Source: Patescibacteria group bacterium (lineage in GTDB: Bacteria > Patescibacteriota > Patescibacteriia > 2-12-FULL-60-25). From it: a stretch of DNA of 64,000 bases. The DNA is taken from positions 202,512 to 266,511 of the forward strand of contig JALNYW010000002.1 of the NCBI GenBank assembly GCA_023229665.1. Reading direction: 5' to 3'. Numbering within the stretch: the stretch's first letter is position 1; every line of letters begins with the position of its first letter. The notes under the pieces are model-generated. The model made no database searches and was not told where the DNA came from. It saw nothing but the letters and a program-made list of their open reading frames with translations. Below, piece by piece: positions 16,818-25,102 of the stretch. Position numbers and translations under genes: made by a program.

Positions 16818-18040
16818 AAATCCTGCACGTCGATAAATTTTTCGATCTCCACGGCGGCGCGGAGGTGTATATGCATGAGCTGTCGCGCCGCCAGCGCGAA
16901 GCCGGCCATGATGTCCACGCGTTTTCGACTCGCTCGGAACGGAATCTCCCGTCAAAAGATGAGGATTATTTCGTGACGCGTTATAACCTGGACCGTCGCG
17001 AAGGGCCGGTCACCGATTTCAAAAAAGCGATGAATTTTCTCTGGAATGTTGAGGCGAAAAAATCGTTTGCACGACAATTGGATGATTTGAAGCCCGATGT
17101 CATCCATCTTCATAACCTGTACCACCACCTTTCGAGCTCGCTTCTATCTGAAATTCGCAAGCGACGCATTCCCTGCGTACAGACATTGCACGACTATAAA
17201 CTGATCGCGCCGAATTATGCGCTGTTCGATCATGGAGCCATTTGCGAACGTAGCAAAGGCGGAAACTATTGGAGCGTCGTGAAGCATCGTTGTTTGTTTC
17301 CCGGAATGCTTCCGAATGTCTTGGCGGCCACCGAGATGTACATGACGAAAGCAAGGCAGTCCTACGAGCGTACCGTGAGTTTCTTTTTGTGTCCCTCGCG
17401 ATTCATGAAGGAGAAGATGATTGATTGGGGCGAACCGGCCGGAAAGATGCGTTATGTTCCGAATCCGACCGAGCTGCCGGCCGAAGCCGCCATCGGCGGG
17501 GGAGGGTATCTTTTATATGACGGCCGGTTGTCCGCGGAAAAAGGGTTGGAGTCTTTTATTCGCGCGGCCGCGCAAGTGCCGGAATTGGCGGTGAAGATCG
17601 CGGGCCGCGGTCCGTTGGATCAATCATTGCGGGCGTTGGTGAAAGAGCTGGGCGCCGCGCATATCGAGTTTTTGGGATTTACCGCGCCGTCCGAAGTGTT
17701 GAAGTTGCGCCACCGTGCCGAGGCGTATGTCTTGCCGTCCATTTGGTATGAGAACGCGAGTCTTTCGCTCTTGCAGGCTATGGCTTCCGGTTTGCCCTGC
17801 CTCGTGACGCGCATCGGCGGCAATCCGGAATTGGTGGAAGACGGAAAAAACGGGTTTCTTGTTTTGCCGAATAATACGGAGGATTGGCTGCGCACGCTGC
17901 GCCGTTTCCAAGCCACCACTCCCGAGATCCGCAAACAAATGGGCGAAGCGGGCCGTGAAAAGATTCGTGCCAAGCATCTTTGGAGCGACCATGTTGTCAC
18001 GGTCGAAGAGGCCTATCGGAGCGCAGGGGCAAAGGGTTGA
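16814..18040 (+). CDS. Glycosyltransferase family 4
   Basis: The ATG at 16814 overlaps the previous TGA. The 408-residue product starts KILHVDKFFDLHGGAEVYMHEL and has the HLHNLYHHLS and VQTLHDYKLIAPNY segments of the acceptor domain. PSIWYENASLSLLQAMASGLP forms the nucleotide-sugar E-x7-E-like site, with N replacing part of the usual EGFG. It is third in the ligase-GT4-GT4 operon. Its TGA lies inside the -35 hexamer of the next, unrelated gene. Confidence 0.87.
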   Translation: MKILHVDKFFDLHGGAEVYMHELSRRQREAGHDVHAFSTRSERNLPSKDEDYFVTRYNLDRREGPVTDFKKAMNFLWNVEAKKSFARQLDDLKPDVIHLHNLYHHLSSSLLSEIRKRRIPCVQTLHDYKLIAPNYALFDHGAICERSKGGNYWSVVKHRCLFPGMLPNVLAATEMYMTKARQSYERTVSFFLCPSRFMKEKMIDWGEPAGKMRYVPNPTELPAEAAIGGGGYLLYDGRLSAEKGLESFIRAAAQVPELAVKIAGRGPLDQSLRALVKELGAAHIEFLGFTAPSEVLKLRHRAEAYVLPSIWYENASLSLLQAMASGLPCLVTRIGGNPELVEDGKNGFLVLPNNTEDWLRTLRRFQATTPEIRKQMGEAGREKIRAKHLWSDHVVTVEEAYRSAGAKG

Positions 18041-18056
18041 CTTTTTGGTAATTTTC
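18037..18056 (+). repeat. 20-bp direct repeat, left copy
   Basis: TTGACTTTTTGGTAATTTTC is identical to bases 20070-20089. The two copies bracket the helicase gene and its terminator. Confidence 0.9.
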
Positions 18057-18065
18057 TGCTAAGGA
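18037..18065 (+). promoter_or_regulatory. Promoter of the helicase gene, -35 overlapping the upstream stop codon
   Basis: TTGACT (18037-18042) contains the TGA of the preceding glycosyltransferase. After 17 bases TAAGGA (18060-18065) preceded by TGC is the likely -10. The same TAAGGA -10 is used by the GGDEF gene at 53515. Confidence 0.65.
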
Positions 18066-18123
18066 GAGGCCAGCAGGGATACTCCTGCGAGGTTTCTTAG
18101 ACAACCCGAGACACAGGTTTCAC

Positions 18124-20031
18124 ATGATCAAGCCGCACAAGTACCAGGTTCCCATCATCCGCGACGTCGTCCGCGCTCTGAAGCGCGACGGCCGAACGCT
18201 CATGGTGATGGCTACCGGTACCGGTAAGACCATCACCAGCGCGCTCGTCGTGCAGCAGCTCGCGCGTAAGCGCGGGCGCATGCTCTTCCTCTGCCACAAC
18301 AACGATATTCTCCGGCAGGCCATGGATTCCTATCGCGCCGTCTTCAACGGCTCGCATACCATGGGCATGTTCACCGGCGAAGAGAAGGCTGATCCGAAGG
18401 TGACCGAGTTCCTGTTCGCGTCGTTCCAGACGATGCACGGGCACCGGAAGCTCTTCGAGGCCGACTCGTTCGACATCGTCGTGGTGGACGAGAGCCATCA
18501 CACGCAGGCCGAGACGTTCCGACCGACCATCGAGTACTTCAAGCCGAAGTACTTGCTCGGCATGACGGCGACGCCTGACCGTGAGGATGGTCTCCAAATC
18601 CGCGAGCAGTTCGGCGAGCCGTCCGTGACGTTGACCTTGCAAGAGGCGGTGGCACGGAAGTTCCTGTCCGACATCGACTACAAGTTGATGACGGTCGGAA
18701 CGGCGGCGCGCGATGCCATCCGCGAGCTGAAGCGTCGCGTCCTGGCCGGCGAACGGATCACGTTGCGCGAACTCAACGACGAGGTGTTCATTCACCGACT
18801 CGACGAAGAGATCGCCGACGAAATCATGAGCTACAAGGCTCAGGGTATCGTGTTCTGCACGAGCATCGAGCAGGCCGAGGGGATGGTTAAGCGCCTGAAG
18901 AAGGCGCGGCCGTACCACTCCAAGCTCGATCGAAGCATGCTGGCTGCGAACCTCGACGGTTTCCGTCGTGGACGCATCAAGTACCTGCTCGTGAAGGACA
19001 TGTTCAACGAGGGGATCGACGTCCCCGACACTGAGTTGATCGTCTTCCTCCGTTCCACGGAGTCGATGACGGTCTATCTGCAGCAGCTCGGGCGTGGCCT
19101 CCGTAAGACGGCCACCAAGAGCCACGTCACCGTACTCGACTTCGTCGGGAACTGTGATCGGGTCAAGATCGCTACCTCGTTCGTGGAAGAAGTGCAGAAG
19201 TTGGAGCGCGAGTACGGGGATGATCGGATTCGTTCGACCATCAACGCTTCGAGCATCATCTTCAGCCTCGACGAGGAGAGTCGTGATCTGCAGGACATCC
19301 TGCGCCGTCTCGATGTCGAGTTCTACCCGACGATGGCTGAGGCGATGGCGGCGGTGAGGAGGTTGCGGATCAAGTCTCGCGCCGAGTATGTCCGTCGCTA
19401 TCGAGAAGACCAGAGACTTCATAGCGCGCCAAATCTTCTCTATGCCTCTGAGTGGAAGAGTTGGGCCCACTTCCTTCGGGGAGAGGGGCCTAAGAACTTC
19501 TATCCGACTCTCGCGCTAGCTGCGAAAGCAGCACGGAAGCTCGGAGCTGACTCGCAGAAGTCGTACTGGGCGGTGTACAAGGAAGATCCCAGGCTGCCGA
19601 TGCATCCGCACATCGTCTATGCCTCTGAGTGGAAGAGTTGGGCCCACTTCCTTCGGGGAGAGGGGCCTAAGAACTTCTATCCGACTCTCGCGCTAGCTGC
19701 GAAAGCAGCACGGAAGCTCGGAGCTGACTCGCAGAAGTCGTACATGAAAGTGTATAAGAAGGATCCTAGACTCCCCAGTAACCCACAGAATTTTTACTCT
19801 ACGGAGTGGAAAAGCTGGGGCGACTTTCTCGGGTTGAAGGCGAAGAACCTGTACCCTTCACTTGCGCAGACTTCGAAGGCTGCCCGGAGACTGGGATACA
19901 AGACCCCTGCCGAGTACCGACAGAAAAGGAGCGAAGATCCTCGGCTACCATCCGATCCGCAGAAGTTTTACCCTTCGGAGTGGAGAGGTTGGGGGCACAT
20001 GCTGCGTGGTGAAACACCAAAGAAGTCCTGA
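18124..20031 (+). CDS. Superfamily 2 helicase with four C-terminal integrase-type repeat units
   Basis: The 635-residue protein has a complete SF2 core: ATGTGKT at 30-36 (Walker A), DESH at 122-125 (Walker B), TATPDRED (motif III) and LGRGLRKT (motif VI). It resembles the helicase part of type I restriction and related defence proteins, but no nuclease domain is present. Residues from about 400 to 635 are four units of 59 or so residues with the pattern YPTL..AAKAARKLG...SYxxVYKEDPRLP......WKSWxxFLRG, similar to the phage-integrase repeat unit. It has its own promoter and terminator and C/G-ending codons, unlike its neighbours. A DNA-processing or defence role is inferred. Confidence 0.75.
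   Translation: MIKPHKYQVPIIRDVVRALKRDGRTLMVMATGTGKTITSALVVQQLARKRGRMLFLCHNNDILRQAMDSYRAVFNGSHTMGMFTGEEKADPKVTEFLFASFQTMHGHRKLFEADSFDIVVVDESHHTQAETFRPTIEYFKPKYLLGMTATPDREDGLQIREQFGEPSVTLTLQEAVARKFLSDIDYKLMTVGTAARDAIRELKRRVLAGERITLRELNDEVFIHRLDEEIADEIMSYKAQGIVFCTSIEQAEGMVKRLKKARPYHSKLDRSMLAANLDGFRRGRIKYLLVKDMFNEGIDVPDTELIVFLRSTESMTVYLQQLGRGLRKTATKSHVTVLDFVGNCDRVKIATSFVEEVQKLEREYGDDRIRSTINASSIIFSLDEESRDLQDILRRLDVEFYPTMAEAMAAVRRLRIKSRAEYVRRYREDQRLHSAPNLLYASEWKSWAHFLRGEGPKNFYPTLALAAKAARKLGADSQKSYWAVYKEDPRLPMHPHIVYASEWKSWAHFLRGEGPKNFYPTLALAAKAARKLGADSQKSYMKVYKKDPRLPSNPQNFYSTEWKSWGDFLGLKAKNLYPSLAQTSKAARRLGYKTPAEYRQKRSEDPRLPSDPQKFYPSEWRGWGHMLRGETPKKS
19439..19743 (+). repeat. Tandem duplication inside the helicase gene
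   Basis: A 128-base segment (19439-19566) is repeated without change at 19616-19743, a period of 177 bases or 59 codons. The lack of silent differences means the duplication or gene conversion is recent. Confidence 0.92.
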
Positions 20032-20055
20032 CCAAGCGAAAGCTCGGTCTTTTTT
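20030..20055 (+). terminator. Intrinsic terminator of the helicase gene
   Basis: GACCAAGC pairs with GCTCGGTC around a GAAA loop with one A-C mismatch, followed by TTTTTTAT. It begins inside the stop codon. Confidence 0.75.
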
Positions 20056-20069
20056 ATATCTTATTCCCC

Positions 20070-20089
20070 TTGACTTTTTGGTAATTTTC
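20070..20089 (+). repeat. 20-bp direct repeat, right copy
   Basis: This is identical to 18037-18056. It supplies TTGACT as a possible -35 for the gene at 20111, with CATGTT 17 bases further on, or an extended TACGCT (20098-20103) as -10. Confidence 0.9.
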
Positions 20090-20110
20090 GGCCATGTTAC
20101 GCTGTCCACT

Positions 20111-22123
20111 ATGAAACAGCGGTTGGCCGCGTTATTGATCATCCCGACCCTGGTCGCGGCCCTTGTTCCAGCTCCGTCCTTGGCCGCAAATGGCAACCAA
20201 GCTCCGCCAAAACTCGTGAATTTTTTCTTGGGATACGAAATCAAGCCGGATGATCCAGCCAAGCTCGCCAAATGGGATATTGTCGTGCTCGACATGGACC
20301 AGACCTTCCAGTTTCCGGAACGCCTGCGCGAGATTAAGCGCATCAATCCAAAAGTAAAATTGTTGGCCTACGTAAACTCAAGCGACGTTTCAGAGGCGCG
20401 TTTCCGTGGCCACCCGTCATCGCCCGGCTTTAAGCTCGCCTCGCGCGTTCCTGAATCATGGTTTTTGACGCGCCCGGATGGCGCGCGCATCCAATGGTGG
20501 GGCGGAAGCTGGATGATGAATGCGAGCGACAAATGTCCGATCGTGAATGGTCGCCAGTGGAATGACATCATCGGCGAATTCATCCGCGACGAAGTGATGA
20601 GCACCGGCGCGTGGGACGGCGTTTTCCTCGATTCCGCGTACAGCGAAGTCACGCCGTTTTCCGGTACGGGCGTTGATATTGATCGCAATGGTATTTCCGA
20701 CCGCGATAATGACGTGAACGCGGCCTGGAAGCGCGGCATGACCAAACTCATCCGCAAGGTGCGCGAGGCGAATCCGAGCATCCTCATCATGAATAATTCG
20801 AGCGCCGCCTATGCCGATCTTACGAACGGCGTGCTGTTCGAAAATTTTCCGCGCGGGGGTTGGGCGTGGCCATTTGCGGAACTGCGCACGGCGCTTTCGA
20901 AAAACGCCTCGCCGAAAATTTCTTCCGTGAACACGAATACCAATAACCAAGAAAATCCCAACGACTTTCGTCTGATGCGCTACGGACTCACGACCACTCT
21001 CATCGCGGACGGGTATTTTTCTTTCGATGCTGGCGATGCGGGACACCACCGCACGTGGTGGTATGACGAGTATGACGCGCCCATCGGAACGGCGCGCGGC
21101 GCAGCCAAAGTCGTGCGCGGGCCGACGCAAGGCGCATACCCGGCCGTCTGGGCGCGCGAATTCACCAAGGGATATGCGCTCGTGAACGGCACGAAAAAAG
21201 CCGAAGAAATTACATTGCCGGGCGAATTTGAAAAGCTTTCCGGCACACAGGACCCGCGCATCAATAACGGCGCCATCGTCACCAAGGTTATCGTACCGCC
21301 GGAAGACGGCATCGTGCTCGTGCGCCGCACCGAAGCCACCGAAGTGCGCGGCACGTCTTTCCAAAATGGCAGCTTCCTCCAAGTGTTTGATGCGCAGGGC
21401 AACCGGTTGCGTAACGCGTTTTTCGCGAATCGTGACGACGTGCCCGGCGGCGCGAATGCCCTCGTGGTTGATTTGGACCGAAACGGCCAGGATGATTTGA
21501 TTTACTCGCAAAACGGCCAGGTCACCATTCGTTTGAATGGGGGAGCGGCCACCAACGTCCGCCCATATGGGACGGCGTATCGCGGAGGGATCGAATTGGC
21601 GGCGGGACAGACCGACCGTTCGGCCGCGTGGGAATTGATCCTTACGCCTTCTTCGGGCCGCGAGGCGACGGTCGTCATTACGGATACCCGCGGCCGCGCT
21701 TTGCGCAGCTGGCTCGCGTATCGCCGCGAATTCAAAGGCGGCGCGACTGTGGCCATCGGGGACTTCAATCGCGATGGGTTGCGCGAAATCGTGACCGGTC
21801 CCGGTCGTGGCGGCGGTCCGCATATCCGCAGCTTTAAAACGGATGGCGTGCCTTGGGTCGGCGCATTTTTCGCTTTTGATTCAAATACAAATGGTGGTGC
21901 GCGCGTGGCCGCCGGCGACGTGGATGGCGATGGGGCGGATGAACTCGTGGTCGGCAGCGGTCCGGGCCTCGCGCCGCGGATTCGGGTGTACGATGGAGCC
22001 ATGCGCTTGAAGTCCGAATTCTCGCTTGGGACGGCCGCTTCGGCGGCGGGGTTAAAGCCGACGCTCGCGGATATCGACGGTGACGGCAAAGCCGAAATCC
22101 TTTTACCGGGACAAGCCTTTTAA
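20111..22123 (+). CDS. Secreted glycoside-hydrolase-like protein with FG-GAP/VCBS repeats
   Basis: The ATG at 20111 begins a Sec signal peptide (about 1-25, ending SLAAN). The 670-residue protein then has a TIM-barrel-like domain (about 30-370) with VVLDMDQTF, WDGVFLDSAYSEV and GVLFENFPRGGW, resembling predicted GHL-type hydrolases. From about 450 to the end come repeats with DLDRNGQDDLIYSQ, DFNRDGLREIVTG, DVDGDGADELVVG and DIDGDGKAEILLPG, which are calcium-binding FG-GAP/VCBS blades. It is probably exported to the surface and may trim glycans. A membrane-anchored protein gene follows one base later. Confidence 0.75.
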   Translation: MKQRLAALLIIPTLVAALVPAPSLAANGNQAPPKLVNFFLGYEIKPDDPAKLAKWDIVVLDMDQTFQFPERLREIKRINPKVKLLAYVNSSDVSEARFRGHPSSPGFKLASRVPESWFLTRPDGARIQWWGGSWMMNASDKCPIVNGRQWNDIIGEFIRDEVMSTGAWDGVFLDSAYSEVTPFSGTGVDIDRNGISDRDNDVNAAWKRGMTKLIRKVREANPSILIMNNSSAAYADLTNGVLFENFPRGGWAWPFAELRTALSKNASPKISSVNTNTNNQENPNDFRLMRYGLTTTLIADGYFSFDAGDAGHHRTWWYDEYDAPIGTARGAAKVVRGPTQGAYPAVWAREFTKGYALVNGTKKAEEITLPGEFEKLSGTQDPRINNGAIVTKVIVPPEDGIVLVRRTEATEVRGTSFQNGSFLQVFDAQGNRLRNAFFANRDDVPGGANALVVDLDRNGQDDLIYSQNGQVTIRLNGGAATNVRPYGTAYRGGIELAAGQTDRSAAWELILTPSSGREATVVITDTRGRALRSWLAYRREFKGGATVAIGDFNRDGLREIVTGPGRGGGPHIRSFKTDGVPWVGAFFAFDSNTNGGARVAAGDVDGDGADELVVGSGPGLAPRIRVYDGAMRLKSEFSLGTAASAAGLKPTLADIDGDGKAEILLPGQAF

Positions 22124-22124
22124 T

Positions 22125-23723
22125 ATGGCGAACAAAGACGTGCAGATCCATGGCCGCACCGGCCTCGCCAAACAGGCGAGTACGGCCGCGTTTACGACGG
22201 CGCGCGCCGTGACCTCGCATGTCCGCCGCCGTTACCACTCGCATTACCACGGGAAGTACCGGTTTGCTCCGCTCGTATTCGGTTTCGATCTCACCCTGCT
22301 TGGACTCGCGACGATCCTGGTCGGATTGAATATCTACCTGTTCACCGTTTTACCGGCGCCCCTGGATGCCTTCCGATTGGATTTGATCACGTCCGAGTTA
22401 CGCACCGTCGCTCCGGTCGCCTTGGAGGCGCGCGTCACGCCGGTCGGCGCCGGTCCGCACGTGGATGTTCGGTTGTTTTGGAAATTGCCGGCCGGGACGG
22501 AAATTCTCGAATCCGATCCGCCGATCGGGGATGATGGAAGCGCGTATTTCGGATCCATCCCCGCCGGGCAATCTTCCTCATCGCGTTTAGTGGTCCGTTT
22601 GCTGACGTCTCAGGATGTCGCGACCTTTTCCTTCCGCGTCCAGGATCGCGAGACCGTGGTCAACGGCCTTTCTTCGCGCCGTATTTCCGGAAGCGGATTG
22701 GTATTTGAACCCGTCGTGCCCCTCGCATCCGTCCAACGCGACGTTCCGGTTTTATATCGCATACAAAACGACACGAACCTGCCGATTGAAGACGTGCGTG
22801 TGGTCGGGGGAGCGAGTTTGATCAATGGCGAGGCCGCCCTTTCGATTGAGCGTTTGGAACCGTATGAAGAACGCATGGTCGCTTTCCGTCCTTCCGCGAC
22901 GAATGCCGTTCTCGCGGAGGCCTTTGTTGAAAACGTAGCCGTGCTGCGCCGCCGCGAAGCCTATGCCCTGCTCGCATCAGATCCGACCGGCGTACGTTTG
23001 GAGCTGGACCCTTCCGATGGGACGGGTTTATCTTTGATCGCCCAGGCGGATCGTCCGGCGTCCGTCGCGATCTGGCACCCGGGCCTGATCGACGAAGACC
23101 ACCTGCGCGTCGTCGAAGTGCCTACCGGACGTTCCGAGATTAAATTACCGGTCCAGGCGTCTGACGATGCGAGCGTTTGGTATGCTTTTCCGTTTGCAAA
23201 GCGGAACGACGGGAATGCCCTCGGCGCATTATCCGTGGCACCCATTAGCACGCCGTTTACGATCCACGCCGCCGGCCGCTATTACGCCGCTTCCGGCGAT
23301 CAAATCGGCATCGGGCCATTGCCACCGCGCGTCGGTGAGACGACCAAGCTCTGGATCGGACTGCGCCTTGGTCCGACAACGTCCGACCTCTCCGGCGTCC
23401 GCGTGCGCGCAAAGCTCGCGCCGGGCGTGCGTGTCACGGGCCGCGATGCCTTGCCGGATGGTGGGTCGTTTTCACAAACCGATACCGAGCTGATCTGGAA
23501 TGTCGGCTTCTTGCCGGCGGATGCCGATGGCGCGGGCGCTTCGTTTGAAATCCAGCTGACGCCGACCGAAACGCAAAAGGGGAGCGTGCCGGCCCTGATT
23601 GAATTGGTGACGGCCGAAGCCCTTGATGTGCGCGCTAATCTTCCCCGCGAGGTCACGGATGGGTATGTGGATCTGAATCTTCCGGAGGATGAATTGGGGA
23701 AAAACTTGGGAACGGTTGAATAG
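22125..23723 (+). CDS. Single-pass membrane protein with large external beta-rich region
   Basis: The ATG at 22125 is one base after the previous stop. The 532-residue product has a basic His-rich N-terminus, one transmembrane helix (about 60-85, FGFDLTLLGLATILVGLNIY) and about 450 external residues. These are rich in Val, Pro and Ala and look like several Ig-like or DUF11-like beta domains. It is probably a surface-structure protein made with the upstream secreted hydrolase-like protein. Its TAG directly abuts the TAG of the convergent queA. Confidence 0.65.
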   Translation: MANKDVQIHGRTGLAKQASTAAFTTARAVTSHVRRRYHSHYHGKYRFAPLVFGFDLTLLGLATILVGLNIYLFTVLPAPLDAFRLDLITSELRTVAPVALEARVTPVGAGPHVDVRLFWKLPAGTEILESDPPIGDDGSAYFGSIPAGQSSSSRLVVRLLTSQDVATFSFRVQDRETVVNGLSSRRISGSGLVFEPVVPLASVQRDVPVLYRIQNDTNLPIEDVRVVGGASLINGEAALSIERLEPYEERMVAFRPSATNAVLAEAFVENVAVLRRREAYALLASDPTGVRLELDPSDGTGLSLIAQADRPASVAIWHPGLIDEDHLRVVEVPTGRSEIKLPVQASDDASVWYAFPFAKRNDGNALGALSVAPISTPFTIHAAGRYYAASGDQIGIGPLPPRVGETTKLWIGLRLGPTTSDLSGVRVRAKLAPGVRVTGRDALPDGGSFSQTDTELIWNVGFLPADADGAGASFEIQLTPTETQKGSVPALIELVTAEALDVRANLPREVTDGYVDLNLPEDELGKNLGTVE

Positions 23724-24737
23724 CTACACGATCAGCATCGCGTCGCCGAATGAGTAAAAACGGTAGTCGTTTTCGACCGCGTGTGTATAGGCGTTCATGA
23801 CATTCTCGCGTCCCGCGAACGAGGAAACGAGCACGATTAACGTGGATTTTGGGAGATGAAAATTAGTGATGAGCCCGTCCGCGACTTTGAATTGATAGCC
23901 GGGCGTAATGAAGAGTTTGGTGAAACCGGATTCCATTCCTGATTCAAGCGCGCGCATGGCCGTGGTGCCGACCACGATGACGCGTCCGCCGTTCTTTTTC
24001 GTTTCTTCAATCGCGCGGCGCGTATCTTCCGGGACCTGTGCCCACTCTTCATGCATCTCATGCGCTTCGAGCGTGTCGGTTTTGATTGGGCGGAACGTGC
24101 CGACGCCGACGTGCAAGGTCACGAACGCTTTTTTCACGCCCTTCTCATCCAGCTTCTTGAAAAGATCTTGCGTGAAATGAAAACCGGCCGTCGGTGCGGC
24201 AACCGAACCGACTTCCCGCGCGTAAATGGTTTGGTAATTTGAAGTGTTCACTTCATCCGGATCGACATACGGAGGCACTGGAACTTCGCCGAGTTTCTCC
24301 GCGAGATCAAAAACAAATCTTGGGTGGACGCGGAAGTCGATATCCACCGTCCCGTCATCGCGCTTGCCGACAATGGTCGCCTTGCTGCCATCGGCAAACA
24401 TGATGCGCGAACCGGTGTGGAGCTTCTTCCCCGGTTTGGCCATGGCAATCCAGGTATCGCCTTCGGGACGCAACAAGAAGATTTCCACCTTCAAACCCAG
24501 ATCACGCGAGTATTTGCTCGAGACCTCGCCTTTCAAGCGCGCCTTGAACACTCTCGAATCGTTAAACACCAGCAAGTCGCCGGCCTTCAGAAGATCGGGG
24601 AGATCGCTGATATGCTTGTCCTTTATATTTCCCGACGCACGATCAAGGACCAAAAGCTTGGCCGCATCACGCGGTTCCATCGATTTCTGGGCAATACGCT
24701 CCGGCGGGAGCGCGTAATCAAATAAGGAGACGTCCAT
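23724..24737 (-). CDS. queA: tRNA S-adenosylmethionine ribosyltransferase-isomerase QueA
   Basis: The ATG at 24737 gives 337 residues beginning MDVSLFDYALPPERIAQ, the normal QueA start; upstream in-frame codons overlap the promoter. Conserved pieces include LVFNDSRVFKARL, GTVDIDFR and VAAPTAGFHFT, and HVGVGTFRPI lies further on. QueA adds the cyclopentene ring of epoxyqueuosine to tRNA. No other queuosine gene is seen here. An extended -10 (TGC TAGCCT) sits seven bases before the ATG. Confidence 0.95.
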   Translation of the reverse strand: MDVSLFDYALPPERIAQKSMEPRDAAKLLVLDRASGNIKDKHISDLPDLLKAGDLLVFNDSRVFKARLKGEVSSKYSRDLGLKVEIFLLRPEGDTWIAMAKPGKKLHTGSRIMFADGSKATIVGKRDDGTVDIDFRVHPRFVFDLAEKLGEVPVPPYVDPDEVNTSNYQTIYAREVGSVAAPTAGFHFTQDLFKKLDEKGVKKAFVTLHVGVGTFRPIKTDTLEAHEMHEEWAQVPEDTRRAIEETKKNGGRVIVVGTTAMRALESGMESGFTKLFITPGYQFKVADGLITNFHLPKSTLIVLVSSFAGRENVMNAYTHAVENDYRFYSFGDAMLIV

Positions 24738-24757
24738 GGGCCGCAGGCTAGCAGTTA

Positions 24758-24786
24758 TTGACAAAAAAGCCACCTTTTCATACTAT
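24758..24786 (+). promoter_or_regulatory. Promoter of the AbrB-type gene
   Basis: TTGACA (24758-24763), 17 bases, then TACTAT (24781-24786). The queA promoter on the other strand overlaps this stretch, so the two genes are divergently transcribed from about 70 bases. Confidence 0.75.
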
Positions 24787-24806
24787 TCATACCAATCATA
24801 TTTTCT

Positions 24807-25043
24807 ATGTCTAACGAACACATGAATAAACCCGAGCCCATGGTCGGCTCGACCGTGGTCGGCGAGCGCGGGCAAATCGTCATTCCAAAGGAGTTTCGCG
24901 ATAAGCTGGGGTTGGAAGCCGGGGAGACTCTGATCGTCATGCATCATGGCCATGGGCCCATTCTGCTTTTTCCGGCGAAGCAAATGCAGGAATTCGTGCA
25001 GGGCATGTCCGATCGTATCGCAAATGTCATGAAAAACAGTTAA
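24807..25043 (+). CDS. AbrB/SpoVT-type DNA-binding protein
   Basis: The 78-residue protein has the swapped-hairpin AbrB domain: GSTVVGERGQIVIPKEFRDKL, then LEAGETLIVMHH. These proteins bind DNA as dimers and act as transition-state regulators or antitoxins. No toxin gene is next to it. It lies directly upstream of an exporter operon, which it may control. Confidence 0.85.
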   Translation: MSNEHMNKPEPMVGSTVVGERGQIVIPKEFRDKLGLEAGETLIVMHHGHGPILLFPAKQMQEFVQGMSDRIANVMKNS

Positions 25044-25102
25044 ACTATCTTATATATAACCAATGACCGGAAGGAGGATCCGGACGCAACCAGTCATCCC
25101 GT

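Noticed and set aside
18097..19470. 457-codon open frame antisense to the helicase
   Set aside because: The plus strand carries all SF2 motifs and a promoter; the antisense frame has no domain.
19439..19743. Tandem repeat considered as a CRISPR array
   Set aside because: There are only two copies, the 177-base period is in frame with a protein repeat, and there are no short spacers.
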